From: an uncultured Microbulbifer sp.
GTDB taxonomy: Bacteria; Pseudomonadota; Gammaproteobacteria; Pseudomonadales; Cellvibrionaceae
Length of the DNA: 48,219 nt
Assembly: GCF_947489355.1 (NCBI RefSeq)
Contig: NZ_CANLDD010000033.1
Span: forward strand, 1 to 48,219
Reading direction: 5' to 3'
Below, one piece after another: positions 22,886-31,302 of this stretch. Made by a program: the position numbers and the translations under genes. The notes beneath the pieces are model-generated. The model was given only the letters and a program-made list of their open reading frames with translations. It was not told the origin of the DNA and did not search any database. Numbering within the stretch: the first letter of the stretch is position 1; every line of letters starts with the position of its first letter.

Positions 22886-23614
22886 ATGAAGACGTGGATA
22901 TTGATAGTTCTTTTGGGTTGGTCAGTAATGGGGGCCGCGCAACAGCGTTATCCCGTTAAGGACGGCGAAACGGTGCTTGTGACCGTTTCCCGCTATGAGA
23001 TGAATAGGATGACTGCCGAAGGGGAAAATCGATTGGAAGGAGCGGTAGTGATCAAAGGGGAATATGAGGTTCTGAATAATAAGGAGCTGAACGAAGGGCT
23101 TTTTATCAAACCGAAAAACGACAAACCGTTTTCCTTCTTCCTGGAAGACAACATGGGTAATACCTTTACTGTGGTGGCTGAGCCCAAGAACGTGCCCTCG
23201 CAGACCATCATTTTCCAGGGTAAGGCCAAGCCGATTGCCGCTAATGAGCGGGCACGGTTCAGGGGCGACCCCCATCTGCAGAGAATCGCGGATCTCAACA
23301 AAGCGATGAGCAACCGCACGCCCCTGAAAGGGTACAACCGTTATGACCATGATGCGAAGCGGGATAAGGTCTGGCCGGATACGGAGCTTCGCCTGGTGAT
23401 GACCTACGAATCTGCGATGTATCTCGGTGAGATATTTGAGCTGCGCAATATTTCCAGCAATACAATCACCTACCGAGAAGAGGATTTTATGAATTTTGGG
23501 AATGGCGTTTTGGCGGTCGGCCTAGAGCACCTGACGGTACCGACAAATCGGCGCACATTCGTCTTTGTAACCCGGAGCGCGGAGGCCGTTGATTATGTCT
23601 CAGCAGCCAAATGA
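22886..23614 (+). CDS. traK: Type IV secretion outer-membrane-complex protein TraK
   Basis: A 242-aa secretin-like periplasmic protein (VirB9-like) with a signal peptide (residues 1-18). The C-terminal region has the beta-rich RRTFVFVT end that joins TraV and TraB. It overlaps the traB start by 20 bp. Confidence 0.9.
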   Translation: MKTWILIVLLGWSVMGAAQQRYPVKDGETVLVTVSRYEMNRMTAEGENRLEGAVVIKGEYEVLNNKELNEGLFIKPKNDKPFSFFLEDNMGNTFTVVAEPKNVPSQTIIFQGKAKPIAANERARFRGDPHLQRIADLNKAMSNRTPLKGYNRYDHDAKRDKVWPDTELRLVMTYESAMYLGEIFELRNISSNTITYREEDFMNFGNGVLAVGLEHLTVPTNRRTFVFVTRSAEAVDYVSAAK

Positions 23615-24896
23615 AATTCGCAAAAAGCAGATACGTACCGCCTTAATCTGCACCGTAGGTCTAGGGTGTATGGTCTTTTTTGGGTTGTGGTTTTCAGACC
23701 CAAATAAAGGAAAGCTATCTGCCTATGAGCTTGCCAAGCTGAAAGAGCAGGAAGTGCAAGAAAAGTACCGAATACGGTCCAGCGATAGCGTCTCGGATGA
23801 GGATGAGTGGATTGCGAAAAGCGAGGAACGATTTGCAGCTTTGGAGCAGGCATTGAGGCGGTCGAATAACGAGAATCGGACCTTCAAGAATAAGCTGGAT
23901 TCGCTGGAAGGTCAGTTAAAGGATGCTGGCAACCGGGGCTCCTCAGAGGGCAGGTTTACCAAGGTACCTCTGCAAGAGACGCAACCGCCAGGAGCAGGGA
24001 GCACGGGGCAAGAGGAAAATATCGATCTGGATGGCCCGCTGCCGCCGGCACCGATTCCTATTGGCCAAACTACAAATCAGCCAGAGGAAGAAGACTATGG
24101 GCGGGAGAAAGGTGTTTTGAGTTTACCTAACCTCCCTCCGGGGCCAGGCCGCGGTGGGCGAAGGGCTGCAGACCAGCAGGGAACCTCCATGGTGTATATC
24201 GACCTCAAAGGGGAAGCCAGCAGCAACAAGAAGGCCCGAATGAATATCGCCAGCGCTTTGCCTGCGGGTACTTTCGGCCGCGCTGTGCTGTTGTCGGGTA
24301 TGGATGCGCCGACACTCAACAAGGGGCAGAGTAATCCCATACCGGCCTTGTTCGAGATGAAGGATCTCGGCCACCTACCAAATCTATTTGAAAGTGATAT
24401 CAAGGGTTGCTTTGTAATTGCCCAGGGCTGGGGGGATATTTCATCCGAGAGAGCAAAGTACCGTCTACTGACATTGAGCTGTGTGCTTGATAACGGCGAT
24501 ATCGTTGATGCGCCTTTGAAAGGCACTGTGATCGGTGAGGATGGCAAAGAAGGGCTGCGTGGGAAACTCATAGAACGCAATGGTGCACTTCTGGGTAAGA
24601 CCTTCGCCGCCGGTGCGCTTTCGGGAATAGGCAAGCTGGCAGCACAGGCTGCGCAAACACAGAGTACCAGCGCCCTGGGGAGTGTTGCGACACTGGACTC
24701 CGGTGACGTGGGCCAGGCTGCGGTGGGCGAAGGGCTGTCATCGGGAGCGGAGAAATTGGCCGATTACTATATGCAACGGGCAAACGAGGTACACCCGATC
24801 ATTGAGGTGGGTCCAAACCGGATTGCGGAGATTTTTATCACAGAGGCGGTAGATCTGGATTTTGTTATCAGGGGGAATATCAATGGGAGTCGTTAA
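23595..24896 (+). CDS. traB: Type IV secretion protein TraB (VirB10-like)
   Basis: A 433-aa scaffold that spans both membranes. N-terminal helix (about residues 15-32), a coiled coil (about residues 70-110), a proline-rich linker (GPLPPAPIPIGQ, LPPGPG), then the VirB10 beta-barrel domain with LPAGTFGRAVLLSGMDAPT and CFVIAQGWGDISSERAKYRL. It starts at the ATG at 23595 with GGAGG upstream. Confidence 0.92.
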   Translation: MSQQPNEIRKKQIRTALICTVGLGCMVFFGLWFSDPNKGKLSAYELAKLKEQEVQEKYRIRSSDSVSDEDEWIAKSEERFAALEQALRRSNNENRTFKNKLDSLEGQLKDAGNRGSSEGRFTKVPLQETQPPGAGSTGQEENIDLDGPLPPAPIPIGQTTNQPEEEDYGREKGVLSLPNLPPGPGRGGRRAADQQGTSMVYIDLKGEASSNKKARMNIASALPAGTFGRAVLLSGMDAPTLNKGQSNPIPALFEMKDLGHLPNLFESDIKGCFVIAQGWGDISSERAKYRLLTLSCVLDNGDIVDAPLKGTVIGEDGKEGLRGKLIERNGALLGKTFAAGALSGIGKLAAQAAQTQSTSALGSVATLDSGDVGQAAVGEGLSSGAEKLADYYMQRANEVHPIIEVGPNRIAEIFITEAVDLDFVIRGNINGSR

Positions 24897-25293
24897 CAAT
24901 AGTGGTTTGATTGGGGTAATAATTTTGATAGCTCTGTCGGGCTGTGCCAACAACGATTTTACCTGTTCTGAGTATCCCGATACGGGCTGTCAGCCCATGA
25001 GTCATGCCTACCAGGAAAGCAACAGCAGTAATTTCCAGGATTACCGTTCCAGCTTTTATAGCAGTACTGCGGGCCAGGTGCAGAAAGCTAAAAGCAAGGT
25101 TGTGATTGACCGGACCTACAATGTGCTGCAAAGCGTTTATGAAGGGGATGCGGTGCTGACCCGCCCGAAACAGATGCGCATCATGGTGAATCACTTTGTT
25201 ACTGAGAATGATGCGCTGGTGACTGGTGCGGTGATGTTTATCAAGACTGCTGAGAGCCAGTGGTTGTTGGAAGGGGGGGTGAATGAAAAATAA
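24883..25293 (+). CDS. traV: Type IV secretion lipoprotein TraV
   Basis: A 136-aa outer-membrane lipoprotein (VirB7-like). Lipobox ALSGC (C21) and the family pattern DFTCSEYPDTGCQPMSHAY. The 5' end overlaps traB and the 3' end overlaps traC by 11 bp. Confidence 0.88.
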   Translation: MGVVNNSGLIGVIILIALSGCANNDFTCSEYPDTGCQPMSHAYQESNSSNFQDYRSSFYSSTAGQVQKAKSKVVIDRTYNVLQSVYEGDAVLTRPKQMRIMVNHFVTENDALVTGAVMFIKTAESQWLLEGGVNEK

Positions 25294-27886
25294 TCTCACC
25301 CTACAACAGCGCTGGGCTCGGATTCGCAATAGGCTGGTGTCCTCCATTACCAATGTGCTTCTGGATGAAACGCCACCGGGGGAGCACTACATGAAGTCCG
25401 GTACCACAGCTACCATTGAGCAGATTAGGGCTTTTGGGGAGCGCCACAGACTGGCAGATATCCTTCCCTACGAGAGCTTTGATCCGGAAAGCGAGTTGTA
25501 TTTTAACGAAGATACCTGCGGTTTTGTACTGGAGTGCGCGCCGGCCACGAGTCTTACTCCGGATACCTTAGGAGCGCTCAATTCCATATTCGCGGGCCGC
25601 CACGAGGCGGGTACTGTCATTACGGTGCATATGGTGCCGGAAACCAATATCAAGCGGAAACTGGCTATCTGGCGCGAGCACAACCAAAACCCTCCGGGAG
25701 AAATCAGTGATGTGCTCCAGGAGTTGGCGCGCCGTCGTATTGAATACTTGAAGCAAGGGCGCTGGCGTTCCCTCTTTTCGGATGAGGAAGTGTTGCTGCG
25801 TAATTATACGTTAGTGCTTTCCTATTCCCGTCCAGTAGGGGAGGGGGTAAGCCCACATGAGCTGGGAAGCGTCGAGCTGGATTCTCTACGCAAAATACGG
25901 CAGCAGATCTCTGCGGCATTGTGCAGTGCACATATTCCCAGCGTAGTAATGTGTCCGGAGCGCTTAGTGAATCTACTATGGGATGTCCTCAATCCGTCTA
26001 ACAAAGACCGCAAGAAACTGCAATACGACGAGAACAACCTAATCCGTGACCAACTAGTGAGTGCGGATACTGTGGCGCTATTCGATGCGGGCTGCAGTTC
26101 GATCATCCATGAGGAGGAATGTTTTTCCTATATCCCATTTCATGTGCGACAGTTCCCGAAGTTTTGGCCAGCCTTCAAGAACCGTGATCTGATCGGCCAT
26201 TTCGAAGATGCCAGCAAGCGGTTGACTTGCCCTTTTATCGCCACGCTGGTTGTGCATGTGCCTGACCAGGTTGCCGAGAAGGGTAAGGCGAAACAGCACA
26301 TGACTCGCGCAACGCAGATGGCGGACACACCGGTTGCCAAGTATGTGCAGACTTGGAAGGACCGCAAGGCGGACTGGCAGTTTGCCTCGGAAAAACTAGA
26401 AGCTGGTAACAAGATGGTGGAGAGTTTTTTCACTGTTATGTTGATCACGCCGCAGGGGGCTGAGAAAAGTGCTGAGCAGCAACTCAAAAGCCTGTATGAG
26501 AGCTTTGGTTGGATGATCACAAAAAGCCGTTACCTGCCGCAGCACAGTTTGTTGGCGGCATTGCCGATGGGGATCAGCCAGGATACCAACCAGTCACTTA
26601 GGAAACTTGGGATGTATTACAAGCGACTCAGTTGGTCCTGTACCAATATGGCGCCCTGGTTGGGCGAGTATCGGGGCGGGCAGTCACCACTGATGCTGCT
26701 GATTAGCCGTCGCGGCCAGCTGAGTTTTTTCGATAATTTCGACAATGATGAAGGCAACTACAACATGGCGGTCACTGCGGCCTCGGGCGGTGGCAAGAGC
26801 TTCTTCGTTAATGAGGTAACGACGCGCACTCTAGGATTCGGCGGCAAGGTTTTTATTTTTGATGCGGGGCATAGCTACCGAAACATCTGTAACCTGCTGA
26901 AGGGCACCTACCTGAACTTTGAGCGCGGCAACAGTATTTGCCTGAACCCTTTTTCCCGACTAGACCCAAGCCAAGCCGAGCATTTTGTGGAAGACCAGCT
27001 GCCCTTGCTGAAGCTCCTCGTCTGCGAAATGGCGTCTCCAGACAATCCTCTGACCGCGGAAGAGCGGGCAACCATCGAAATGGCAATCATGGCGTCCTGG
27101 GAGGATCGGGGCAATCAATCCACGATTACTACGGTCGTCGAGAAACTTAAAACAGATGTCAACCCCGAAACCGGAAGAACCCGATCGGAGGCAGACAGGC
27201 TCTCTCGGGCGCTGTATTCCTATACCAAAAAAGGAATGTATGGCCGCTATTTCGAGGGCGAGTGCAACGTCAATCTGAGTAACCGTTTTGTGGTCCTTGA
27301 GCTTGATGGCCTCAATAATACACCGGATTTGCAGTCCGTGGCTCTGCTGGTTCTGATGATGGAAATCACCAATGAAATGTATTTGTTTGGTGATAAATCG
27401 GTGCGTAAGTTCTGCTGGATCGATGAGGCATGGCGGCTTCTTGGCAGGGGCAGGGCAGGTGATTTTATCGAGGAGGGTTACCGAGTTGCGAGAAAACACG
27501 GAGGCGCTTTCGGCACTATCACACAAAAGCCCAGCGATTATTTCCAATCAGATACCGCCCAGGCGGCATACAGCAACTCGGACTGGGCGATCTACCTGAG
27601 GCTCAAACCATCAGAGCTGCAGCAGTCCCTGGAAAAAGGGTACATCAATACATCCAATGGCCTAGGTGACCTGATCAGACAGTTGCGGACCATCCAGGGT
27701 AAATACTCGGAAATGGTGATCGAAGGTCCCAGCGGCATTACCCTGAACCGTTTTATCGTTGATCCCAGTACCGAGAAATTGTACTCGACCAAGGGGCCTG
27801 AGATGCAGCGGATCAAGAATATGCGGGAGCAAGGTATGGGGCTGTGGGATGCAGTGGATGTCTTAGCCAGTGAGTCCCGGCGTTAG
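25283..27886 (+). CDS. traC: Transfer ATPase TraC (VirB4-like)
   Basis: An 867-aa cytoplasmic ATPase that powers pilus assembly. The N-terminal half has TraC features (CGFVLECAPAT). The motor half has Walker A AASGGGKSF (K505), Walker B-like FCWIDEAWRLL and ARKHGGAFGTITQKPSDY. Length is typical of the F family. Confidence 0.95.
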   Translation: MKNNLTLQQRWARIRNRLVSSITNVLLDETPPGEHYMKSGTTATIEQIRAFGERHRLADILPYESFDPESELYFNEDTCGFVLECAPATSLTPDTLGALNSIFAGRHEAGTVITVHMVPETNIKRKLAIWREHNQNPPGEISDVLQELARRRIEYLKQGRWRSLFSDEEVLLRNYTLVLSYSRPVGEGVSPHELGSVELDSLRKIRQQISAALCSAHIPSVVMCPERLVNLLWDVLNPSNKDRKKLQYDENNLIRDQLVSADTVALFDAGCSSIIHEEECFSYIPFHVRQFPKFWPAFKNRDLIGHFEDASKRLTCPFIATLVVHVPDQVAEKGKAKQHMTRATQMADTPVAKYVQTWKDRKADWQFASEKLEAGNKMVESFFTVMLITPQGAEKSAEQQLKSLYESFGWMITKSRYLPQHSLLAALPMGISQDTNQSLRKLGMYYKRLSWSCTNMAPWLGEYRGGQSPLMLLISRRGQLSFFDNFDNDEGNYNMAVTAASGGGKSFFVNEVTTRTLGFGGKVFIFDAGHSYRNICNLLKGTYLNFERGNSICLNPFSRLDPSQAEHFVEDQLPLLKLLVCEMASPDNPLTAEERATIEMAIMASWEDRGNQSTITTVVEKLKTDVNPETGRTRSEADRLSRALYSYTKKGMYGRYFEGECNVNLSNRFVVLELDGLNNTPDLQSVALLVLMMEITNEMYLFGDKSVRKFCWIDEAWRLLGRGRAGDFIEEGYRVARKHGGAFGTITQKPSDYFQSDTAQAAYSNSDWAIYLRLKPSELQQSLEKGYINTSNGLGDLIRQLRTIQGKYSEMVIEGPSGITLNRFIVDPSTEKLYSTKGPEMQRIKNMREQGMGLWDAVDVLASESRR

Positions 27887-27903
27887 GAAACAGGGAGAAT
27901 CAC

Positions 27904-28341
27904 ATGAAAGCCACCTCCATTAGCCGCATTAACAAGATTTTTGGATTAATGTTTTTGGCAATAGCAGTAATTGCACTTTTTATCATCAACTACAAGATGC
28001 TAGACAGACCGTTTGAATTTCCCGTTGCAACGGTAGATGCCCGAGCATTGATGGCGGCTGCGCCCAACCGTTATGAGTTCGGTGAAGAGCCGGAGTTGAT
28101 ACGGCGGGCGGGAGAGCGCTTCGGTGATGCTCTGCAGGCGGCCGTAGAAACGGTTTCCAAGGAGGAGGAGGTCATTATCTTCGCTGCCGGTGCAGCTCTG
28201 AGCCAGAATGTTCCGGATTATACCAACGTGGTGCAGTTGCTCGTTGACCGGAAGATGAAGGAGATAGGCTTTCCAGTGAAAGCCGGCGTAACAGAACAGG
28301 AGAATCGAGATGCAACGCGCGTTTCCCTGGACCAGAATTAA
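27904..28341 (+). CDS. trbI: TrbI-like transfer protein
   Basis: A 145-aa protein with one membrane helix (about residues 13-29) and a periplasmic domain with IRRAGERFGDALQAAV and FAAGAALSQNVPDYTNVVQ, matching the F-type TrbI family. TrbI affects pilus retraction in F. Its 3' end overlaps the next gene by 32 bp. Confidence 0.75.
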   Translation: MKATSISRINKIFGLMFLAIAVIALFIINYKMLDRPFEFPVATVDARALMAAAPNRYEFGEEPELIRRAGERFGDALQAAVETVSKEEEVIIFAAGAALSQNVPDYTNVVQLLVDRKMKEIGFPVKAGVTEQENRDATRVSLDQN

Positions 28342-28840
28342 GCGGGGTGATCCAAGCTGGCGCCGGCGCAGGGTGGTCCAGACACTGGTGACTGCAGGGT
28401 TTGTTTTATCCGTATTGGGAATTCTGTCACTGTGCAAGCCGTGGTTCTACTTCGTTTTCAATGCCAGCAATTCAATGTCGGGACTTGTCTACCTGGTATT
28501 GCCGGGGCGCACTCCTGCGCTGGGCGATGTGGTGGCTTTTTATCCTCCAGAGAATTCTCTTTATCACGGAAAACGCAGGTTTTTAAAGATTGTTAAGGGG
28601 ATTGAAGGAGATCGAATAGACATCAAGGACCACCATGTTTTCCTGAATGGTATAAAAATCGGGTGGGTTCACGAGCAGGCAAATAATGGTTTATTACTGC
28701 GGCCAATAGAGAGCACAGTGATTCCAGAAGGTCGCTATTTTGTGTGGACGCCCCACGACTTTTCTTATGACTCCCGATACCGGGAGATTGGATTGATTTC
28801 TGATGATGCGCTTATCGGCACTGCTCACCGGATTCTTTAG
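28310..28840 (+). CDS. S26-family signal peptidase of the transfer system
   Basis: A 176-aa membrane protease. One N-terminal helix (about residues 23-42), then the serine motif NASNSMSG (S55), the lysine region RFLKIVKGIEGDRI (K93 likely base) and SYDSRYREIG. TraF/TrhF-type peptidases trim conjugative pilins or make them cyclic in other systems, so the 21543 pilin is the probable substrate. The classic F plasmid has no such gene; R27/SXT-like systems do. Confidence 0.85.
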   Translation: MQRAFPWTRIKRGDPSWRRRRVVQTLVTAGFVLSVLGILSLCKPWFYFVFNASNSMSGLVYLVLPGRTPALGDVVAFYPPENSLYHGKRRFLKIVKGIEGDRIDIKDHHVFLNGIKIGWVHEQANNGLLLRPIESTVIPEGRYFVWTPHDFSYDSRYREIGLISDDALIGTAHRIL

Positions 28841-29417
28841 TCTCCTAATGCCCGCCGGTGGGGAGGCTGCAGACCTTGGGACAATTGGGCCTGTGTACGA
28901 GGTACAGGAAGAGGATTTGGTGCAGGTAATGATGCAACAGGCAAGGCATTCCGAAGCGAATGGCTCCTGGCAGCAGAGGATGGAGTCGCACCGCGACCAG
29001 ATGGCGGACAGTAGCCTGGTGGCCAACGGGAGTCTGCCGAGGGCGCAGGAAAGCCGCACCTATACTCTCGATCCTTCGGTGACGTTGCAACAGCCTCTGC
29101 TGCGAGCGGATGGCAGTGTGCTGTATCCGACCGGTACTCGGATTAATCCTCTAGATTATGTCAATTATCGCAAGACATTGTGTTTCTTCGACGCCGGTGA
29201 TCGGGAACAGCTTGAATGGGTGCGTATGCACTGCGGAATGTCGGCGCGGGACAAGCGCATCGCCGTTGCAGGCGACGTACGGCTACTGGAGCCGGAGCTG
29301 GGGCGCGTCTATTTGGATCAGGAAGGACACCTTGTCGCACGTTTTAGGCTGACAGAGCTACCGGCGCGCGTTATGGCTCGGGAAAAGCTACTGCAGGTGG
29401 AGGTGATTGGGTTATGA
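28803..29417 (+). CDS. traW: Pilus assembly protein TraW
   Basis: A 204-aa periplasmic protein with a signal peptide (cleavage near GGEAADLG) and family blocks DLGTIGPVYEVQEEDLV, RTYTLDPSV, YPTGTRINPLDYV and LCFFDAGDREQLEW. TraW works with TrbC and TraU in F pilus assembly. ATG at 28803 or 28806; overlaps the peptidase gene by 38 bp. Confidence 0.92.
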   Translation: MMRLSALLTGFFSLLMPAGGEAADLGTIGPVYEVQEEDLVQVMMQQARHSEANGSWQQRMESHRDQMADSSLVANGSLPRAQESRTYTLDPSVTLQQPLLRADGSVLYPTGTRINPLDYVNYRKTLCFFDAGDREQLEWVRMHCGMSARDKRIAVAGDVRLLEPELGRVYLDQEGHLVARFRLTELPARVMAREKLLQVEVIGL

Positions 29418-30487
29418 AAATCCATGGTTTTCAGGGACTGTTGCTGCCAAGTGTGTTTGGCGCCCTGCTGATTGCTGCGATGCTGGGAGGGCAATGTGCC
29501 AAGGCGCAGACCAGCCCCCCCCCCGACCGGGAGACAGATGAGGTAGGCGGCGCCCCTGCAGGTTCCTGTCAAGGGGCCTGGCCCAACCCGGTATCCGATA
29601 TCTGCTGGTTGTGCATTTTCCCCATTGAAATTGGACCTGTTGAGTTGACCTTTGAACAAAAGGGCAATGGCGATTCGCCGCCGCCACTTCTCTGTGGCTG
29701 CCCGGCGCCGCCGCCGGTGTTTTACCGCATTGGCTTGGGCGTCAGCTGGTGGGAACCCTACCGTGTGGCGGAAGTGGTGCGCACACCGGGGTGCTTCCCC
29801 AGTCTTGGAGGAGAAATCCTATTTGATATAAATGCACCGGATGGGGCTGCGTCCAACGGTTCCGACAAGTCAGAAGGTGCCTTCTACCAAGTGCATTGGA
29901 TTACTTATCCCGTGCTCAATTGGCTGGGGATGGCGGTCAATTCTAGTCTGTGCATGAGTAACGACAGCTACGATTTCGTCTACCTGACTGAGATTGATCC
30001 ACTCTGGGATGATGATGAACTGAGTTTCATCCTTAATCCGGAAACGATCCTGTTTGCGAATATGGCCGCGACTGCGGCCTGTATTGCGGATTCCGTCAAA
30101 GCTAACTTGACCAATTTCGGCATTGATTCTCTCTACTGGTGTTCCGGAGGGCAGGGCAGTGTCTATCCACTGACTGGCAATGTGGAGCACCACGAGGGTG
30201 TCGTTGATACGACCCTACTCCTCACTCACAGAATGAACTTTCGTTTGCATCGACTGGGCCTTGGCCAGGACACCAGCACTGATGCGGCCATGTGCTCGAC
30301 CCAGTACCAGCCGGTGATGCGAAAGAAACAGTACAAGGTCTCAATGCTCTACCCGCGGCCCATGCAGGACTATGCGGTGGGTTATGGCAAGCCCTCTTAT
30401 GCCTGGGGCGCCGGTCGCGAGTATCCCTACAAGGGCGAGGATGCGGCCTATCTGGTTTGGAGAAAACGTAAATGCTGCGCACTCTGA
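29414..30487 (+). CDS. traU: Conjugal transfer protein TraU
   Basis: A 357-aa periplasmic protein with a signal peptide (about residues 1-31) and many conserved cysteines. Family blocks: NPVSDICWLCIFPIEIGP, FYRIGLGVSWWEPYRVAEVV, YPVLNWLGM and EIDPLWDDDE. The start overlaps the traW stop by four bases. Confidence 0.94.
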   Translation: MKIHGFQGLLLPSVFGALLIAAMLGGQCAKAQTSPPPDRETDEVGGAPAGSCQGAWPNPVSDICWLCIFPIEIGPVELTFEQKGNGDSPPPLLCGCPAPPPVFYRIGLGVSWWEPYRVAEVVRTPGCFPSLGGEILFDINAPDGAASNGSDKSEGAFYQVHWITYPVLNWLGMAVNSSLCMSNDSYDFVYLTEIDPLWDDDELSFILNPETILFANMAATAACIADSVKANLTNFGIDSLYWCSGGQGSVYPLTGNVEHHEGVVDTTLLLTHRMNFRLHRLGLGQDTSTDAAMCSTQYQPVMRKKQYKVSMLYPRPMQDYAVGYGKPSYAWGAGREYPYKGEDAAYLVWRKRKCCAL

Positions 30488-31302
30488 CGCTATTGGAGAT
30501 CCAATTGGGCGGCAAGGAATGCACCTGGGCAGGACTAATTGTGCTGTTACTCGCTTTGGTGTTCCCGCTGCGGGCGCAGGATCTGCAGGATCGGGAGCGG
30601 CGCGAGCAACTGTTAGAAGACGCTGCCACTAAGGGACAAGTCGTATCGCCGGAGGTGCGGAAGCAGTTGTACCAAGCAGAAGCTGTCAGGCCGGATGCGA
30701 AAGCAGAGCGCGCGAAGCAGCTGGATCAGTTGAGTTCAATCAGTGAGGAAAGTCTGTTTCAGGGATTCGATTTTGAGGCTTTGAAAGAGGCGCCTCGGGC
30801 ATTGTCAGGCGGCCCTGGGTTACGAGAGGCCCTGGCGGCGGGCAAGGCAGAGATCGCGGAGGACAGAGCGCGTGGAGTTGGTGCGGGTCCCTTGGTATTT
30901 GTGTCCTTTTCCCTGGGAGACCAGGCCTTGAAGCGCTATCTGCGCTCGGCGCCAAAATACGGCGCGACGCTGGTATTTCGTGGTTTTAAGAACAATGACC
31001 TGAAGGCGCACCTGGCGGCTTTGAAGGCGCTGATTGAAGACGAGGAGAATCTGGCCGGCATGGTGGTAGATCCGACCTTGTACCATCGATTTGGAATCCA
31101 CCAGGTGCCGAGTTTTGTACTGCCGCAATCCGCGGTACCGGCCTGCAATACCGAAGGCTGTAAAGAGGTTCCCTTTATCAAGGCCCAGGGTGCGGCAGGT
31201 ATCGAGCGGTTTCTGGAGGAAGTTCGTCGCCGTGGTGAAGGCCCTTTCCCAGAATTGGCAGTAAATTTGATCGAGCGGGGCAAAAGATATGAAAAAAACT
31301 AA
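30472..31302 (+). CDS. trbC: Pilus assembly protein TrbC
   Basis: A 276-aa protein with a signal segment (about residues 18-35) and a thioredoxin-like C-terminal domain with LVFVSFSLGDQALKRYL, LVFRGFKNN and YHRFGIHQVPSFVLP. F TrbC is periplasmic and acts with TraW. Here the N-terminal helical extension (about residues 36-135) makes it longer than F TrbC. Confidence 0.88.
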   Translation: MLRTLTLLEIQLGGKECTWAGLIVLLLALVFPLRAQDLQDRERREQLLEDAATKGQVVSPEVRKQLYQAEAVRPDAKAERAKQLDQLSSISEESLFQGFDFEALKEAPRALSGGPGLREALAAGKAEIAEDRARGVGAGPLVFVSFSLGDQALKRYLRSAPKYGATLVFRGFKNNDLKAHLAALKALIEDEENLAGMVVDPTLYHRFGIHQVPSFVLPQSAVPACNTEGCKEVPFIKAQGAAGIERFLEEVRRRGEGPFPELAVNLIERGKRYEKN